This document shows, piece by piece, positions 50,183-60,900 of a stretch of DNA of 64,000 nt. Source of the stretch: Phorcus lineatus (lineage: Eukaryota > Mollusca > Gastropoda > Trochida > Trochidae); assembly GCA_921293015.1 (NCBI GenBank), contig OV121091.1, positions 11,561,755 to 11,625,754 on the forward strand, read 5' to 3'. The stretch's first letter is position 1; each line of letters begins with the position of its first letter. Made by a program: the position numbers and the translations under genes. The notes below the pieces were generated by a model, which ran no database searches, had not been told where the DNA came from, and worked only from the letters and a program-made list of their open reading frames with translations.

Positions 50183-51770
50183 TATTCACGACAGTAAGTT
50201 TAAACTTGGATAAGAGCATGTTTGCAGATTCGATGATTAATATGAAGTTTAATATTTGTAATATTCCATGTGTATATGATTGTAGATGAAATTTCGGCGA
50301 TTAACAGTTTATATAAATCAATCATCACAAACTTTAAAACAAATTAACAAAACTTGAAAATTGAACAGTGAAAAGGAAAAGGAAAAAGCATCCTATTAAC
50401 TTTATTTAAAAAAATAACTTTGCTCTGCCTATCTTAACAGTCCTTTTCAGCACGATTATACTTTGTATATAAGAGAATGTGATACATGCATTGGAGACCT
50501 TCTTCAATTTAAACCTAAGGCTACCATGCAACATAAGCAGATCTCTCATCCAAGGGTGCGGAATATGCAGACTAAGATATGAGTAAACAGTTTAAGGGCG
50601 CTGGTGGCCAATAATCAGATGGACTAATACAGTATAAATGATAGATGCGATTATTGTGAATATCATCCTCCGGTACAAACTATCATTACCTAATATCATG
50701 GCAGAGAGATTATCTTTGATTGTTACCATTTTCTGTTGCCAATTAAATTGTTAAGCGTTAATAAGACAACATACCTCGGCTGTAGGTCAATTCTGTCAAC
50801 AAACACCAATAGCATTCTTGTTCTTTCGGTGAATTTTTTTTAAACTGTAGAGACGGAGATAATAGTTAATAATTATTTAAAGCAAGGGACTATCACATTT
50901 TTAAACAAGGACAACGTTTAAAATTGCAAAGTTTTCAATCAAATTTCACCAACCATTTGCGTGGATTGTGGGTTTTCAAACCTTTCTGTCAATTAGGATT
51001 TCTGGTTCTTCTATTATTTCTACCTAAGTAATGAGTTAAAAATAGAATTCACAAATGATATTCACAATCTCTTTACAAATATGAGAAGATTTTAAAAAAC
51101 GTAACCTCGTTATATCATTTTTAAGATTTTAACTCAAACTTTATTCATTTACGTACATGCTTTGGAACTATAAGAATGAACTATTTGTAGACGTGTTGAC
51201 TCGTTTGATTGACGTCTGTAGACTTGTTTGTTTCACCCAGTGATCACAAATAACTGTCTACTTCTTACGGTAGGCTTCAAAGGCGAGATCTCCTCCTGAT
51301 TGTTCTGGTTTCCTGCTAATCTGTTTTGTCCAGACGTTTCAGTTTGGCAGAGCAAGTGTTGCATAGATATTCGATAGAACGTAAAAGGAGTGTCAACACA
51401 TATTTTTGGAACATTTTTGACTATACGATTCTTCATAAATCGGACTTGAATAGCGAGCAATACTTCACAGCTGAGGCCGAAATCTGATTAAAATCTGATC
51501 AAACAATGTATTTCACCCATTTTGCTGCATCAGCGAATATGAATCCTAAGCGGACCTTTCAATACCCTGTACTCCTTCTGGCCAAATGTTTCGTATCATG
51601 TATAAACAACAAAAAACGACGAATATTCAGCACTAGTGGCGCAACCCGGATGACATGTCCATAAAAATTGTAATATTGGCAACAAGCTTCCTGCATTACT
51701 AAATTTCATTGGCTGAAAATATCTCAACGCTATAAATAGGCTTGAAGAACCAGCTGTTAGCGATAATGTG
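50183..51770. other. gene-free stretch
   Basis: No supported gene. A GC-richer stretch at 51230-51460 has a 75-residue minus-strand frame whose product (ending LFVITG) resembles nothing I can name; it may be repeat-derived. Confidence 0.4.
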
Positions 51771-52107
51771 GAGCATGGTGGTGTAGTGGTCAGCGAGCTG
51801 GCCTCTCACACTAAAGGCCCGGGTTCGAATCCAGGTGGAACCACCAAACATTTGTGACCTGGGCTTTACGCTGTGTTGTGTTCTTGGGCAAGGCACTTCA
51901 TCCACATTGCACTCAGTCCACCCAGTTGTACAATTGGGTACCTGAACATGGGATGTATGGACCTATATGGTCGCGCGAAGCGCTTAGTATCACCGTCGTA
52001 AGTACAGTTCCCGCAGGGTGATAAATGTTCAGCGCTTTGAGCACGTGTACATGGAAAAGCGCCACATTTATTATTATTATCATTATCATTATTATTAGTA
52101 GTAGTAG

Positions 52108-52170
<63 letters not shown>
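51771..52170 (+). mobile_element. complete tRNA-derived SINE (family A), copy 1
   Basis: The head has an A box TGGTGTAGTGG (51779-51789) and a perfect B box GGTTCGAATCC (51822-51832), spaced as in a polymerase III promoter. The arms do not form a standard cloverleaf, so this is a tRNA-like SINE head and not a tRNA gene. The body includes TTGGGCAAGGCACTTCATCC, CACCCAGTTGTACAATTGGG and GGTCGCGCGAAGCGCTTAG. The 3' end carries GCGCTTTGAGCACG and AAAAGCGC before a long (ATT)n tail. The tail resembles that of the LINE at 57.3 kb. A polyasparagine or polyisoleucine frame across the tail is an artefact. Confidence 0.88.
52066..52170. repeat. ATT microsatellite, SINE tail
   Basis: About 105 bp of (ATT)n interrupted by ATC units and a TAG/TAGAAG stretch near 52096-52110. 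Expansion of the SINE's own 3' repeat is the likely origin. Confidence 0.95.
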
Positions 52171-53648
52171 GTATCGGTAGGAGCTCTGTGGATTCAAATA
52201 TGATGGAGTAGCAATCGCCGATTACATCTTTCAAAACGCATCACCTAAAAACGTTTGGATATCTAAGAACATGAATGAGCATTCAGTATAGATATAAAAT
52301 ACTTTAGAATACCAGTGTTTGATCAAGAAAAGAAACATAGACTAATGCAGCAAAACATTAAAGTTTTAATTCCGTTGACCATGACAGAAAGATGGGGGCT
52401 AATTGGAAATTTAGTAACGTTTATGACAACCGTTAAAAGCAAAACAAGCTGTGTAACGTCTCCTCATTGAAAGAATAAAACTCTGAATAATGTTCTCAGG
52501 CACCGCATTCCACACTTGTTGCAAGGCATTGTCAAGATGTCATTGATGGAAGTAGAGGAATAGTGTTGTTTCGCAGAAAGTTTTACAGGTCATAACGACT
52601 TAGTTGATTCATTAGCTTACACAAATCTATTGCTGATAAATTAAGTACAGGTTTTCCTGATTGAGTTTCCCCTGGGATAAAGGGCATCGGCACATTGGGC
52701 CCTGGGTGACCGAGAATGTGTAACATAGTCGTGTTCAATGTTATTGGGCAGATTTAAAGTTTAAGACCACCTAGCCTAATAATTGATATATTCCGACAAT
52801 GCCACAATTAAAAGCAAATTATTCAATCACTCATAGGTAAATATTCATTGAAATATGATAAAATGATGCATATCTATGAAATAATTTTTTTCATTATTTT
52901 ATTCATGCATCCTGCGATCAAAATCATCGAGTTCCAAACATCATCTATTGACCAATTGCTCCCCGTAAATCAACATATTTTGTCATATGTCTTCCACCCT
53001 CCGGATGTAATTAGGGTGTTTATTGCTTGGCGCATGAAAATATATTCAAAGTAGGAAATTAAGCTAATATTTATAGATTTCTTTCAAGAAATCATCATTA
53101 CTAATTAATGAACATCCTGTTTTATTATGAAGGATTCCAATAGTTGACCAATATCTCATAATCACAATAAAAATACTCGAGTCATCAGCTGTCATTTCCA
53201 TCCCACTTTAAGTATGGTCCTTGGTCCCTTAAGATGAATCAATGTCGTGTTTAACATTGTCAGTCACACTGATGAACAACTATTTTACTATATATAATGA
53301 CAATTCGTACATGCGTGTTCTTTAATAAAAAACAGAAGCCTTGTGAACTATAAATAACAACTCAAAACGCATTTTGAAAAGATAACCAATTCTAACCTAT
53401 CTACCAACACAAGTTTTTTTCACATTGACGAGTTACAGCCTATTATTCAAACAATGAGTCTTATAATAAAAGTTTTTTTCATCAAGTGGATAATGTTCTT
53501 AAAATCCAACTGATGAAGGGGCCAGCACATACTTGTATACAAATAACCACTTTTGTTATGAACAACGGCTATGTTGGCTTTTATCTACTATAAACCCCTT
53601 TCCGTTCTACACGCAGTAAGATTTGAATGAAATTTCACACTCAATTTC
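52171..53648. other. gene-free stretch
   Basis: No supported exon, RNA gene or intact element. Confidence 0.45.
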
Positions 53649-53778
53649 TGTGCTGTCCTACCCATGGTTCTCTTGTTCCGGCCGATGCTCGCAGGCATAG
53701 CCACCACGTAGTTGCGGGCTTTCTCACTGCATTAATACTCACAGCTGTGATTTAAGTGAAATACTCTCGAAAACTCCT
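53649..53778 (+). mobile_element. SINE (family B) body fragment, copy 3
   Basis: Blocks TGTGCTGTCCTACCCATGG, CCGATGCTCGCAGG, GTTGCGGGCTTTCTC, TTAATACTCACAGC and TTAAGTGAAATACTCTCGAAA match 17164-17320 in order. There is an internal deletion between CGCAGG and the CATAG block, and the AAGCGGCGTTAAAC tail is missing. Confidence 0.62.
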
Positions 53779-55038
53779 TCATAGCTGAGGATATTTACTA
53801 TTCTCATGAAGACATTTTTTTTCTTACCTAATTACCTAGTTTTCATAATGGTCATGGGAATTACAGTTTTTTCTAAAAAGTAGCCCAAGAACTGATTGGC
53901 TGAAAGAACGACTTCCTATTCATTCCTTGCATTTACGTGTCGAAATAAACGTATGGAATAACATTAAAACGTAATGTGTTAGTATGTGGTATCTTTTACT
54001 ATTTCGTTCATATAATATTGTCATGCTTAATTTTGATGCATAATGAATACTGAGATTTTTGTGGACTTCAATGACAGTTCATGTTTTCAAGGTTCTTCAT
54101 TAAATTTGTCTTCAAGAGAAAGACGTGTGTAAAATCCTTCATTTTGTTTTACTTGATTTAACCTGTCCTGCGTGCTCTTACAAATAAATTGATTGGAAAC
54201 AATCTTTCATTAACAAAAAACGAAAATAAGATATTTGTTATGTTCTAAATTATGATTATCTCTCAAATTGGCCAATGTCATAGACAAGAAAAATTTCATT
54301 CAAGGAAAAAATGGTCTTTTGTTGTTTTTTTTACAAATAAGTCTTTTATATTTTAATATTGATACAAAATATTAAAAAAATATTTACCTAAAATAGTGAA
54401 AACCTCACCCAAAGATAAAGAAACATGACAATAAAAACGAATCTTCAACACAGATTATATTTTTTGTAATATGGTCAACTGAATAAGAAAGTTTTTTGTA
54501 GTTGAATGCTGTTTTTCCTTCCTATTGCTGAAAGTACCTTGACTCTCTTTTATCAGCCAAAAAACTTGTATAATTTTTCTTTACATTAATGCAATATAAA
54601 CACGAGTAAGTCAGTTGAAGGATGTCTTTCTTATGTTGAAGAGACGCCCCTGACGTTTTCATTTTCTTAAGTAGCCATTTATTTGAAAAATCGGTCAAAT
54701 TTGACTTAAGATAACATCAATAAAGAAGCTTCATTTTGATAATGAAATGCATTAAATTAAAACATAGCTATAGGTTACGCTTCCTACTCTCGTCTATTTT
54801 GTTCAATATATACATTAAACTGTAAGCTTTAACGCTTGACCGGGTCTTCGAATGCTGATTTCCTAAGAAATGAAATTAGTTCTACAAATACCTTCTTTAA
54901 AAAAAGAACATTTATTAACGACATATAATTTGGAAATATCACTCTTAAATTCATGGATGATATTAAATTATTAATTACATGTTTCATGTCAATCATTTTT
55001 AAAATCAACTTTCCTTACGTTTATTAGTTTTGAAATAT

Positions 55039-55088
<50 letters not shown>

Positions 55089-55192
55089 GTAAATCCTCTT
55101 CCCAAACAGGCATAATAGCAAACGCTTTCATCCCAGGAACCAGTCAAATTGAACATGCAGATAAGAGTTGTCTCCCATTAATTACAACGTAA
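53779..55192. other. gene-free stretch ending in an AT microsatellite
   Basis: A+T-rich DNA without supported features apart from the (AT)n tract at 55041-55084. Confidence 0.45.
55041..55084. repeat. (AT)22 microsatellite
   Basis: Forty-four bases of uninterrupted AT, about 110 bp before the recognisable Penelope-like sequence begins. Confidence 0.97.
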
Positions 55193-55890
55193 AATCCAAA
55201 TCACAATAATGCCCTAAGCTTGGTAAATCAACATTTACCTGTTTTACATCAAAGTCAAAGGATGAAACGGATATTGAGAAATCATCATATTGTTAATAGT
55301 CGAAGACAGCCCGGAAATCTAAGGAAAATATTGACAAATTCTAAATATGATTCTAATACTGATAAACCAGAGGTCCGAAAATGTGGCGACAAAAGATGCG
55401 CAACCTGTAAAATTTTGATTGAAGGTAGTTCAGTTAGATTGTCACCAAATAAAACTTTTCCTGTAAAAAGAAGTATGACTTGCGACTCAAAAAAATGTAA
55501 TTTACATGATTTCATGTCATGGATGTCAGGAAATATATATCGGGAAAAAAGAGCTAAAGTTAAAAAGAAGAATGAATCTTCATCGTTCACAAATTAAACA
55601 AAAGCATAATCGCACAATCCCTCTGAGTGCGCATCTAGAAACATGTGGAAAAAATATGTATTCTGTTTTCCCGATATACAAAGTTGATTCCACTGAATCT
55701 AATTGCTTGGCGGAAAAGGAATTATTATTTATAAATAAACTAAAGCCAAAGCTTAATTCAAAACTTTAATCTAATATTCTTCAATTCAATGTCCATTTGC
55801 AAGTATGTTTTGTAATGCGCTACATATGTAGCATGCAGTCTATATATATGTAATGTATCTACGCAAAATTTGTATCTATGCAATGTATTG

Positions 55891-55919
55891 TGACGTCATA
55901 ATTATTAATCATGACGTCA
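55891..55919. promoter_or_regulatory. pair of palindromic CRE-type sites
   Basis: TGACGTCA occurs at 55891-55898 and again at 55912-55919, exactly 21 bases apart, about two helical turns. This is the full consensus for CREB/ATF binding. The pair lies between the endonuclease frame and the hammerhead-like motif of the Penelope-like element, so it may belong to that element's terminal region. Function is not shown. Confidence 0.4.
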
Positions 55920-55941
55920 TAACCGACTCAACGTCATTCAC

Positions 55942-55965
55942 CTGATGAGACCTTATGGTCAAAAG
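55942..55965 (+). ncRNA. degenerate hammerhead-ribozyme-like motif
   Basis: CTGATGA (55942-55948) is followed by a four-pair stem GACC/GGTC with loop TTAT and then AAAAG. A hammerhead core needs CUGANGA, stem II and GAAA; here the G of GAAA reads A, which would be expected to abolish cleavage. Penelope-like elements are known to carry hammerhead motifs in their terminal repeats, and this copy sits just downstream of a Penelope-like endonuclease. Stems I and III are not convincingly visible. Confidence 0.38.
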
Positions 55966-56005
55966 TACTTGTGAATAAATCATCTTAGTTTTCTTCAACA
56001 AATGT

Positions 56006-56008
<3 letters not shown>

Positions 56009-56049
<41 letters not shown>

Positions 56050-56060
56050 GTGTGTGTGTC
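56009..56060. repeat. compound TA / TG microsatellite
   Basis: (TA)n from 56009 to about 56043, then TTTATATG and a (TG)n run turning into TCTGTCTC. It lies just beyond the 3' end of the Penelope-like element. Confidence 0.95.
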
Positions 56061-57335
56061 TGTCTCTTTCTATCTCTCTTTATACAAAACCTTTTTTGAA
56101 AACAATACCTTATGTATTTTCATTTTATCCATTATCACAGATATGTGCATATCGTTTCAATTCATTTATATTCAACCAACACATGTTGAAAATAACCCTG
56201 TAAGATGTTGTGAGAGTTAATGAATGATAATAAACTATAATGAACCATCACAATAATAAAGTTGTTAAAATTGATTTGAAACGAATCAGACTAGAGCGTT
56301 TTATGGTTACATTTATTGAATATTCAATAACAATTGTTCCAAGGAATCAACATACATGACGTCTAACTAACACTTTTTGGATATGATTAGTGTTCATAAG
56401 ACTAGGGTCGTAAAAATTATTAGATTAAAAAACTGAGTCTATAGTTATTGATGGAAATTAGCATTGCTAACGAATCAACATCCTGGTCATGTCAAGGAGT
56501 GACCACAATAAATGAAATGTCAATAGATTAAACATAAATTCTTCACCAACAGTTCCACCTCTTTATCTCACATCTATTTATCATTTCTATATTATTACGA
56601 TTCTTATGTAACATTGTGTTCTAAATGGTAAGTCTCGAAAATATAAATGTAAATATTACCAGAAAAATGTCGTTTTTATCTCAGCCAACATTCTTTAACA
56701 AAAGAACATTGGTATCAATATCACTTATATCTACATGGTTATCTATACCAATGTTATTCAAATTTGACAAGTTTCTCTTCACAACTCTATATTCTCTCAA
56801 TAATATGGTTACGTTAAAAAATAATTACAATTATCAATGATTAAGTTTAGTTTACAACCCTTATGCAAGACTTGTAATCACGAAATACTATTCCAATTAA
56901 ACATTATACAGTGCCACTGTGTCAAACATTAGGATAAATTTATGTTGTAAATATGATTTATTGTTGGTGTCCATTTGACATCTTCAAACATATCTTAAAA
57001 CATTTTAAAACGAGTAGATCCTAAATGAATGAAGTTGTTTTTAGCTCTGACTTCTACTAAAACATTTAATACGTTTGATTTAGGTTAAACCTGCACAGCA
57101 TACGTTTGCAGGAAATATGGATTTTAGTGAAATGGATTATATGATTTACTTCCTTAAAAATGGATAGAATAATTAAGTTTCACATTCATTCATTGTGCTG
57201 CCTTGTGTAAACAAAACAACGCATATTGTTACTGAAATATTTAGTTTTTTAAAATAAAAATAAAATAAACCGACCTCATATTATCCATTGTCTTCACTCT
57301 AGTTCCAAGAATCTAATCAATGTTCCTATATTTCA
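56061..57335. other. gene-free stretch
   Basis: No supported gene or element. Small frames at 56002-56220 and 56625-56840 are microsatellite-derived or composition-driven. Confidence 0.45.
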
Positions 57336-57560
57336 GTTGAAGACATTCGTTGGCAGATCACAGCTGCTGCCAAATGGAACGACCTTCCAGACTCTAAAGA
57401 ACTCAAAATCTCTCCCCGCATTCAAAGTCAGCCTTAAGAGTTACCTCTTTCAAAACAACCTCTAACTCTAGACAATTCTCAAAAGCGCTTTGAGCATGCT
57501 TAATGTCTGAAAAAGCGCTATATAAATAGAACTATTATTATAATTATAATCATTATCATA
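57336..57560 (+). mobile_element. LINE 3' end: reverse-transcriptase C-terminus plus tail
   Basis: One frame reads ITAAAKWNDLPDS (TGG at 57375). After a one-base shift the next frame reads SLPAFKVSLKSYLFQNNL and stops at TAA 57463-57465. This W-N-x-L-P ... S-L-x-x-F-K-x-x-L-K-x-Y-L-F pattern is the C-terminal signature of CR1/L2-type non-LTR retrotransposons. The 3' untranslated tail carries GCGCTTTGAGCATG, AAAAAGCGCTATATAAAT and an (ATT)-type end. The copy is 5'-truncated and frameshifted. Confidence 0.78.
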
Positions 57561-57677
57561 TTACTCAATCATGTGCTGCAATGTCAATAATCATAATTGC
57601 CGTTGATAATAGAAGCACTTTTTGTTTTCTTAACGATTTAATGACAAAAAACACTAAGAATAAGAAGGGACGTAACA

Positions 57678-57945
57678 TAATAATAATAAATAATAGCATT
57701 CTTATACCGCGCATATATCCATGACACAGCATGCTCAAAGCGCCATTAGTATTATTACCCCGGAGGGATAGTATGTTCGGTGCCGCCGATTAAGAAGCGC
57801 TCCGCGCGACCGTATAGGTCCGTACTTCCCCCTTGTTCAGGTACCCATTTGTACAGCTGGGTGAACTGAGTGCAAAGTGGATGAAGTGTCTTGCCCAGGC
57901 ACACAACACAGGATGAGTCCCAAGTCACAAATTTTTGGTGATGAA
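57678..57945 (-). mobile_element. SINE (family A), copy 2, lacking the tRNA head
   Basis: The reverse complement matches 51850-52075: CAAAAATTTGTGACTTGGG, GGGCAAGACACTTCATCC, CACCCAGCTGTACAAATGGG, GGTCGCGCGGAGCGCTTC and GCGCTTTGAGCATGC, then an (ATT)-type tail at 57678-57699. The copy starts at the junction between tRNA-related head and body, so it is 5'-truncated as expected for target-primed reverse transcription. Its tail faces the tail of the LINE at 57336-57560, about 120 bp away. Confidence 0.82.
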
Positions 57946-60900
57946 TCATATTATCAGAAATAATCAAAAACATGAATAATAATGTGTTTATTTAAAATGC
58001 CCCTTCTCACTCGAATCCAAAAATAAACGTGTATGTATCTTCATTTTATTACGTTAACACTTTAGAAATTGTAAAACATTCAATACAGTCCATGAGATTA
58101 TCTGAAATTTTTCCAGTATAAAAATATCAATGCATAAAAATGCAGAAGTTTAGAAAAGACAATCTATACTTTCTGCTCCGTTTTCTCATAAACACATATC
58201 AATATCCCGTGCAAAAACAATATGAAAATAATTTCGGTTATGTCGACTACATGCAGATCACCGGGCATGTTAGGTCATGAAGAGCATATATTTAGAATAA
58301 CGATGAAATATACATGGAATGTTATTATGTACATTCGGTCTGGAATATATAGACATTGGTTCATATATGATTCATTTTCACCACATACATAGATCCTTAT
58401 ATTCATCTACATATATGTTTATCAACTTATTGTTCTCATGGAAGGAATTCTTTGCTCATATTAGTCCACGGTACGTAATTTGGGAAAATTAAATAAAATA
58501 AAAAACTGATTACAGTGACTGACTGAAATCAATAGGTTACATTAAAATCAATCCCTACATCCTAAACGATTTAGGTAAAAGGTCAATGTAACAGAAATAT
58601 AACTACAGGCATCATCAAATGAAGCATGCTGAACATAACCAGATTAGGAAAAGGGCATAGTGCCATTAATCTGAGATATCGATTTGTTTGTTTGGACAAT
58701 CACAATTGTATTAAATGATTTGGAATATTAGGTTGTGGTTTAAACTATCATTCAAACCATTTGTTGTATTGAAATATTTGCAAAGTTAATTGAGGGTTTA
58801 ACGTGCTGTTAACAGTTGTTCAGCTATATAAACGTGGATGATCCTAATGAGAGAAGACATACCAGTAGAGATAGGGTAAGGGGAAAGACATTAGGAGAGA
58901 AAGGTATTGTAGGGAAAAAATAAGAAGAAAAACGATCCAAATTTAATCTGGACCCTACATATGCAACCTTTTAACTTCGTTGCACTTACTGTGAAGATTA
59001 ATGGTCCCGCTGATGAACTCTTAGTGTCACGGAGACTCACAAACCAACGATAGAAGGTAATGGGTCACATGGAGACTTTGTGAACAATGTGAAGGATGTG
59101 AATAATGCAAACATCCAAAGATACTTTATGGTGTGGTTCCAAAGTAACTCGCCTTATCGAAGATAGTCGAAGTAAGTTAACGTTCGTCTCAATAAAAGAA
59201 AGGAGAACATCGATGATGAGAATTATTTATGTAAATTTCATCTCCAGTATCTTATCTCTTCAGTCTTTTCTTTTTTATCTCAAGGGAGATTAAAATATCA
59301 TTAAAATGTCGTTTGTTTGTTATTTTTATCAGAATCGCGAGTTTATACCTTTATATTGTTGCTCTATTGATCCTATCAGCATTTCAATGGTGTTCTTGAA
59401 CAAAACAGAATCTACTTCTTGGTTTATAGGAATATTCATAAGTTTGGAATATTTGTGACTGCAACACCTTACGGAGTGTCTCTTTAGAGCATGGCCATCG
59501 GTGATAGATATTCCATCCAGGTACGAACAAATAGCCGTATGCCAAGTCAGATGAATTTATTTTATTCTTTAAAAACAAATTATTCATAATCGGAGGTTAA
59601 TCCATCTAACAGTAGCTTTTTTAGTTAATACCAAAGACATCTAAACAAATGCTCTTTAGTTAATAAAGTAACCGATCTGATTAAGATAATTGGCATATAG
59701 TGATGATTAAAGATAGCAAAGGGGAAAAGTTCTCACTTTTCCTCGTTTCAATTAAATGCCTTTTCAATGTCATCGTTGACTGGACCTTTGTAGAATCTTA
59801 TTTTTGAGGTACAAGGCTTCTTAAAAATTAAAAATGATCCATATTCTGCTTAAATCAGATGATCGATTGTCTTATCTCAATTGCCTGCCACATCTGAGGA
59901 TTTAAAACTGTATTGTTTCCAAAGTAATTATAGATCCGGAGAATTTTAATTGACTTCACTCATCGTAGTCGATTGAAAGTGACATATCTGCCAAAACAAA
60001 ATTGTACATAAATCAGAAGTTACTTAAGTGAAAAGTCTCCCAAACTGAAATTGACAAGAGGTCAACAAGGGCATCTGCATTTTTTCAACATGCCTACACA
60101 TGTAGGTCGTGAAAATTGCACAGACCACAGAGGATGAACTTTTTTTATATCTAGCATCTAGTCATCTGTATTAAAATAATTCAGTTAAAAAGTAATATAA
60201 ATCAATCATATTGATTATTACATTTAGAATCATATCGTTTGTACGTATTCGAACTGTACTTACATTACATTGACTAAAAATGCATTATTAAAAATGTAAG
60301 AAGAAAAATACATATAAGGAGAGATATGACTTATCTCATCTAATGAGCTATGGTAGAAAGTCTTTGAAATTCTTTTAAATATGGTAGTAGGTACAATCAA
60401 ACACAAATGTGTGGCAAATCCATGTTGATCATGAAACGACTTCTCTACCATTTGAAGACACATGTATTGATGATACCAATTCAATTTCATATAAAGTTTA
60501 GCCTCGGATAAGCTAATGCTGACTTAATCCCTGAAAGTTTATCTTATTATATTGGCATTGAGAAACATGCGTAATGTCAGCAAAGGATGGTGGCGTTACT
60601 ATTCCTACAGATTTATTGAAATATGTACGACTTTAAGGGGAATTCTGGTAATTCACTACCAAACATCACCTTTAAGTAAACATGTCGAGAATTTATAATC
60701 CTATATGATTATCGTGTCTTAACAGAAAACTTGCAGCGATGATTTAGCCCATTCACTATAACGTTTACCCATGCAGTTATCATTAAAGTATAAAACATGC
60801 AAGTTTTCCTCAAAATAGAAAATCTTAACATAACATATTATTAGGGGAGATAAATGTTGTTATATATCATATACAAAGTATAGGTTGATGTGGAATAACA

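Larger units (their letters stand above)
55193..55990 (+). mobile_element. 5'-truncated Penelope-like retroelement
   Basis: Penelope-like elements encode a reverse transcriptase followed by a GIY-YIG endonuclease. Here only the end of the transcriptase (NPNHNNALSLV, RRQPGNLRKIL), the cysteine-bearing linker (KCGDKRCATCK, MTCDSK) and the endonuclease survive. The endonuclease frame (55506-55769) shows CHGC, EIYIG as the GIY-YIG half-motif YIG, R and H in RRMNLHRSQI, a late AEKELLFI glutamate and an LKPKLN end. The two halves are in different frames, the shift falling at the A-run near 55488-55494. An in-frame TAA just before NPNH also breaks the upstream side. A hammerhead-like motif lies 3' of the frame. 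The element is inactive. Confidence 0.85.

Noticed and set aside
51233..51460. 75-residue minus-strand frame, possible repeat-derived peptide
   Set aside because: It reminded me of repeat-derived sequence, but I could not identify a family or a second copy in the window.
51771..51845. tRNA gene (perfect B box and good A box)
   Set aside because: The arms do not form a cloverleaf: the anticodon arm has an oversized loop and the acceptor strands do not pair. The sequence continues into a SINE body with a second copy at 57.7 kb.
51866..52234. 122-residue asparagine-rich and 94-residue isoleucine-rich proteins
   Set aside because: Both are translations of the (ATT)n tail and body of the SINE.
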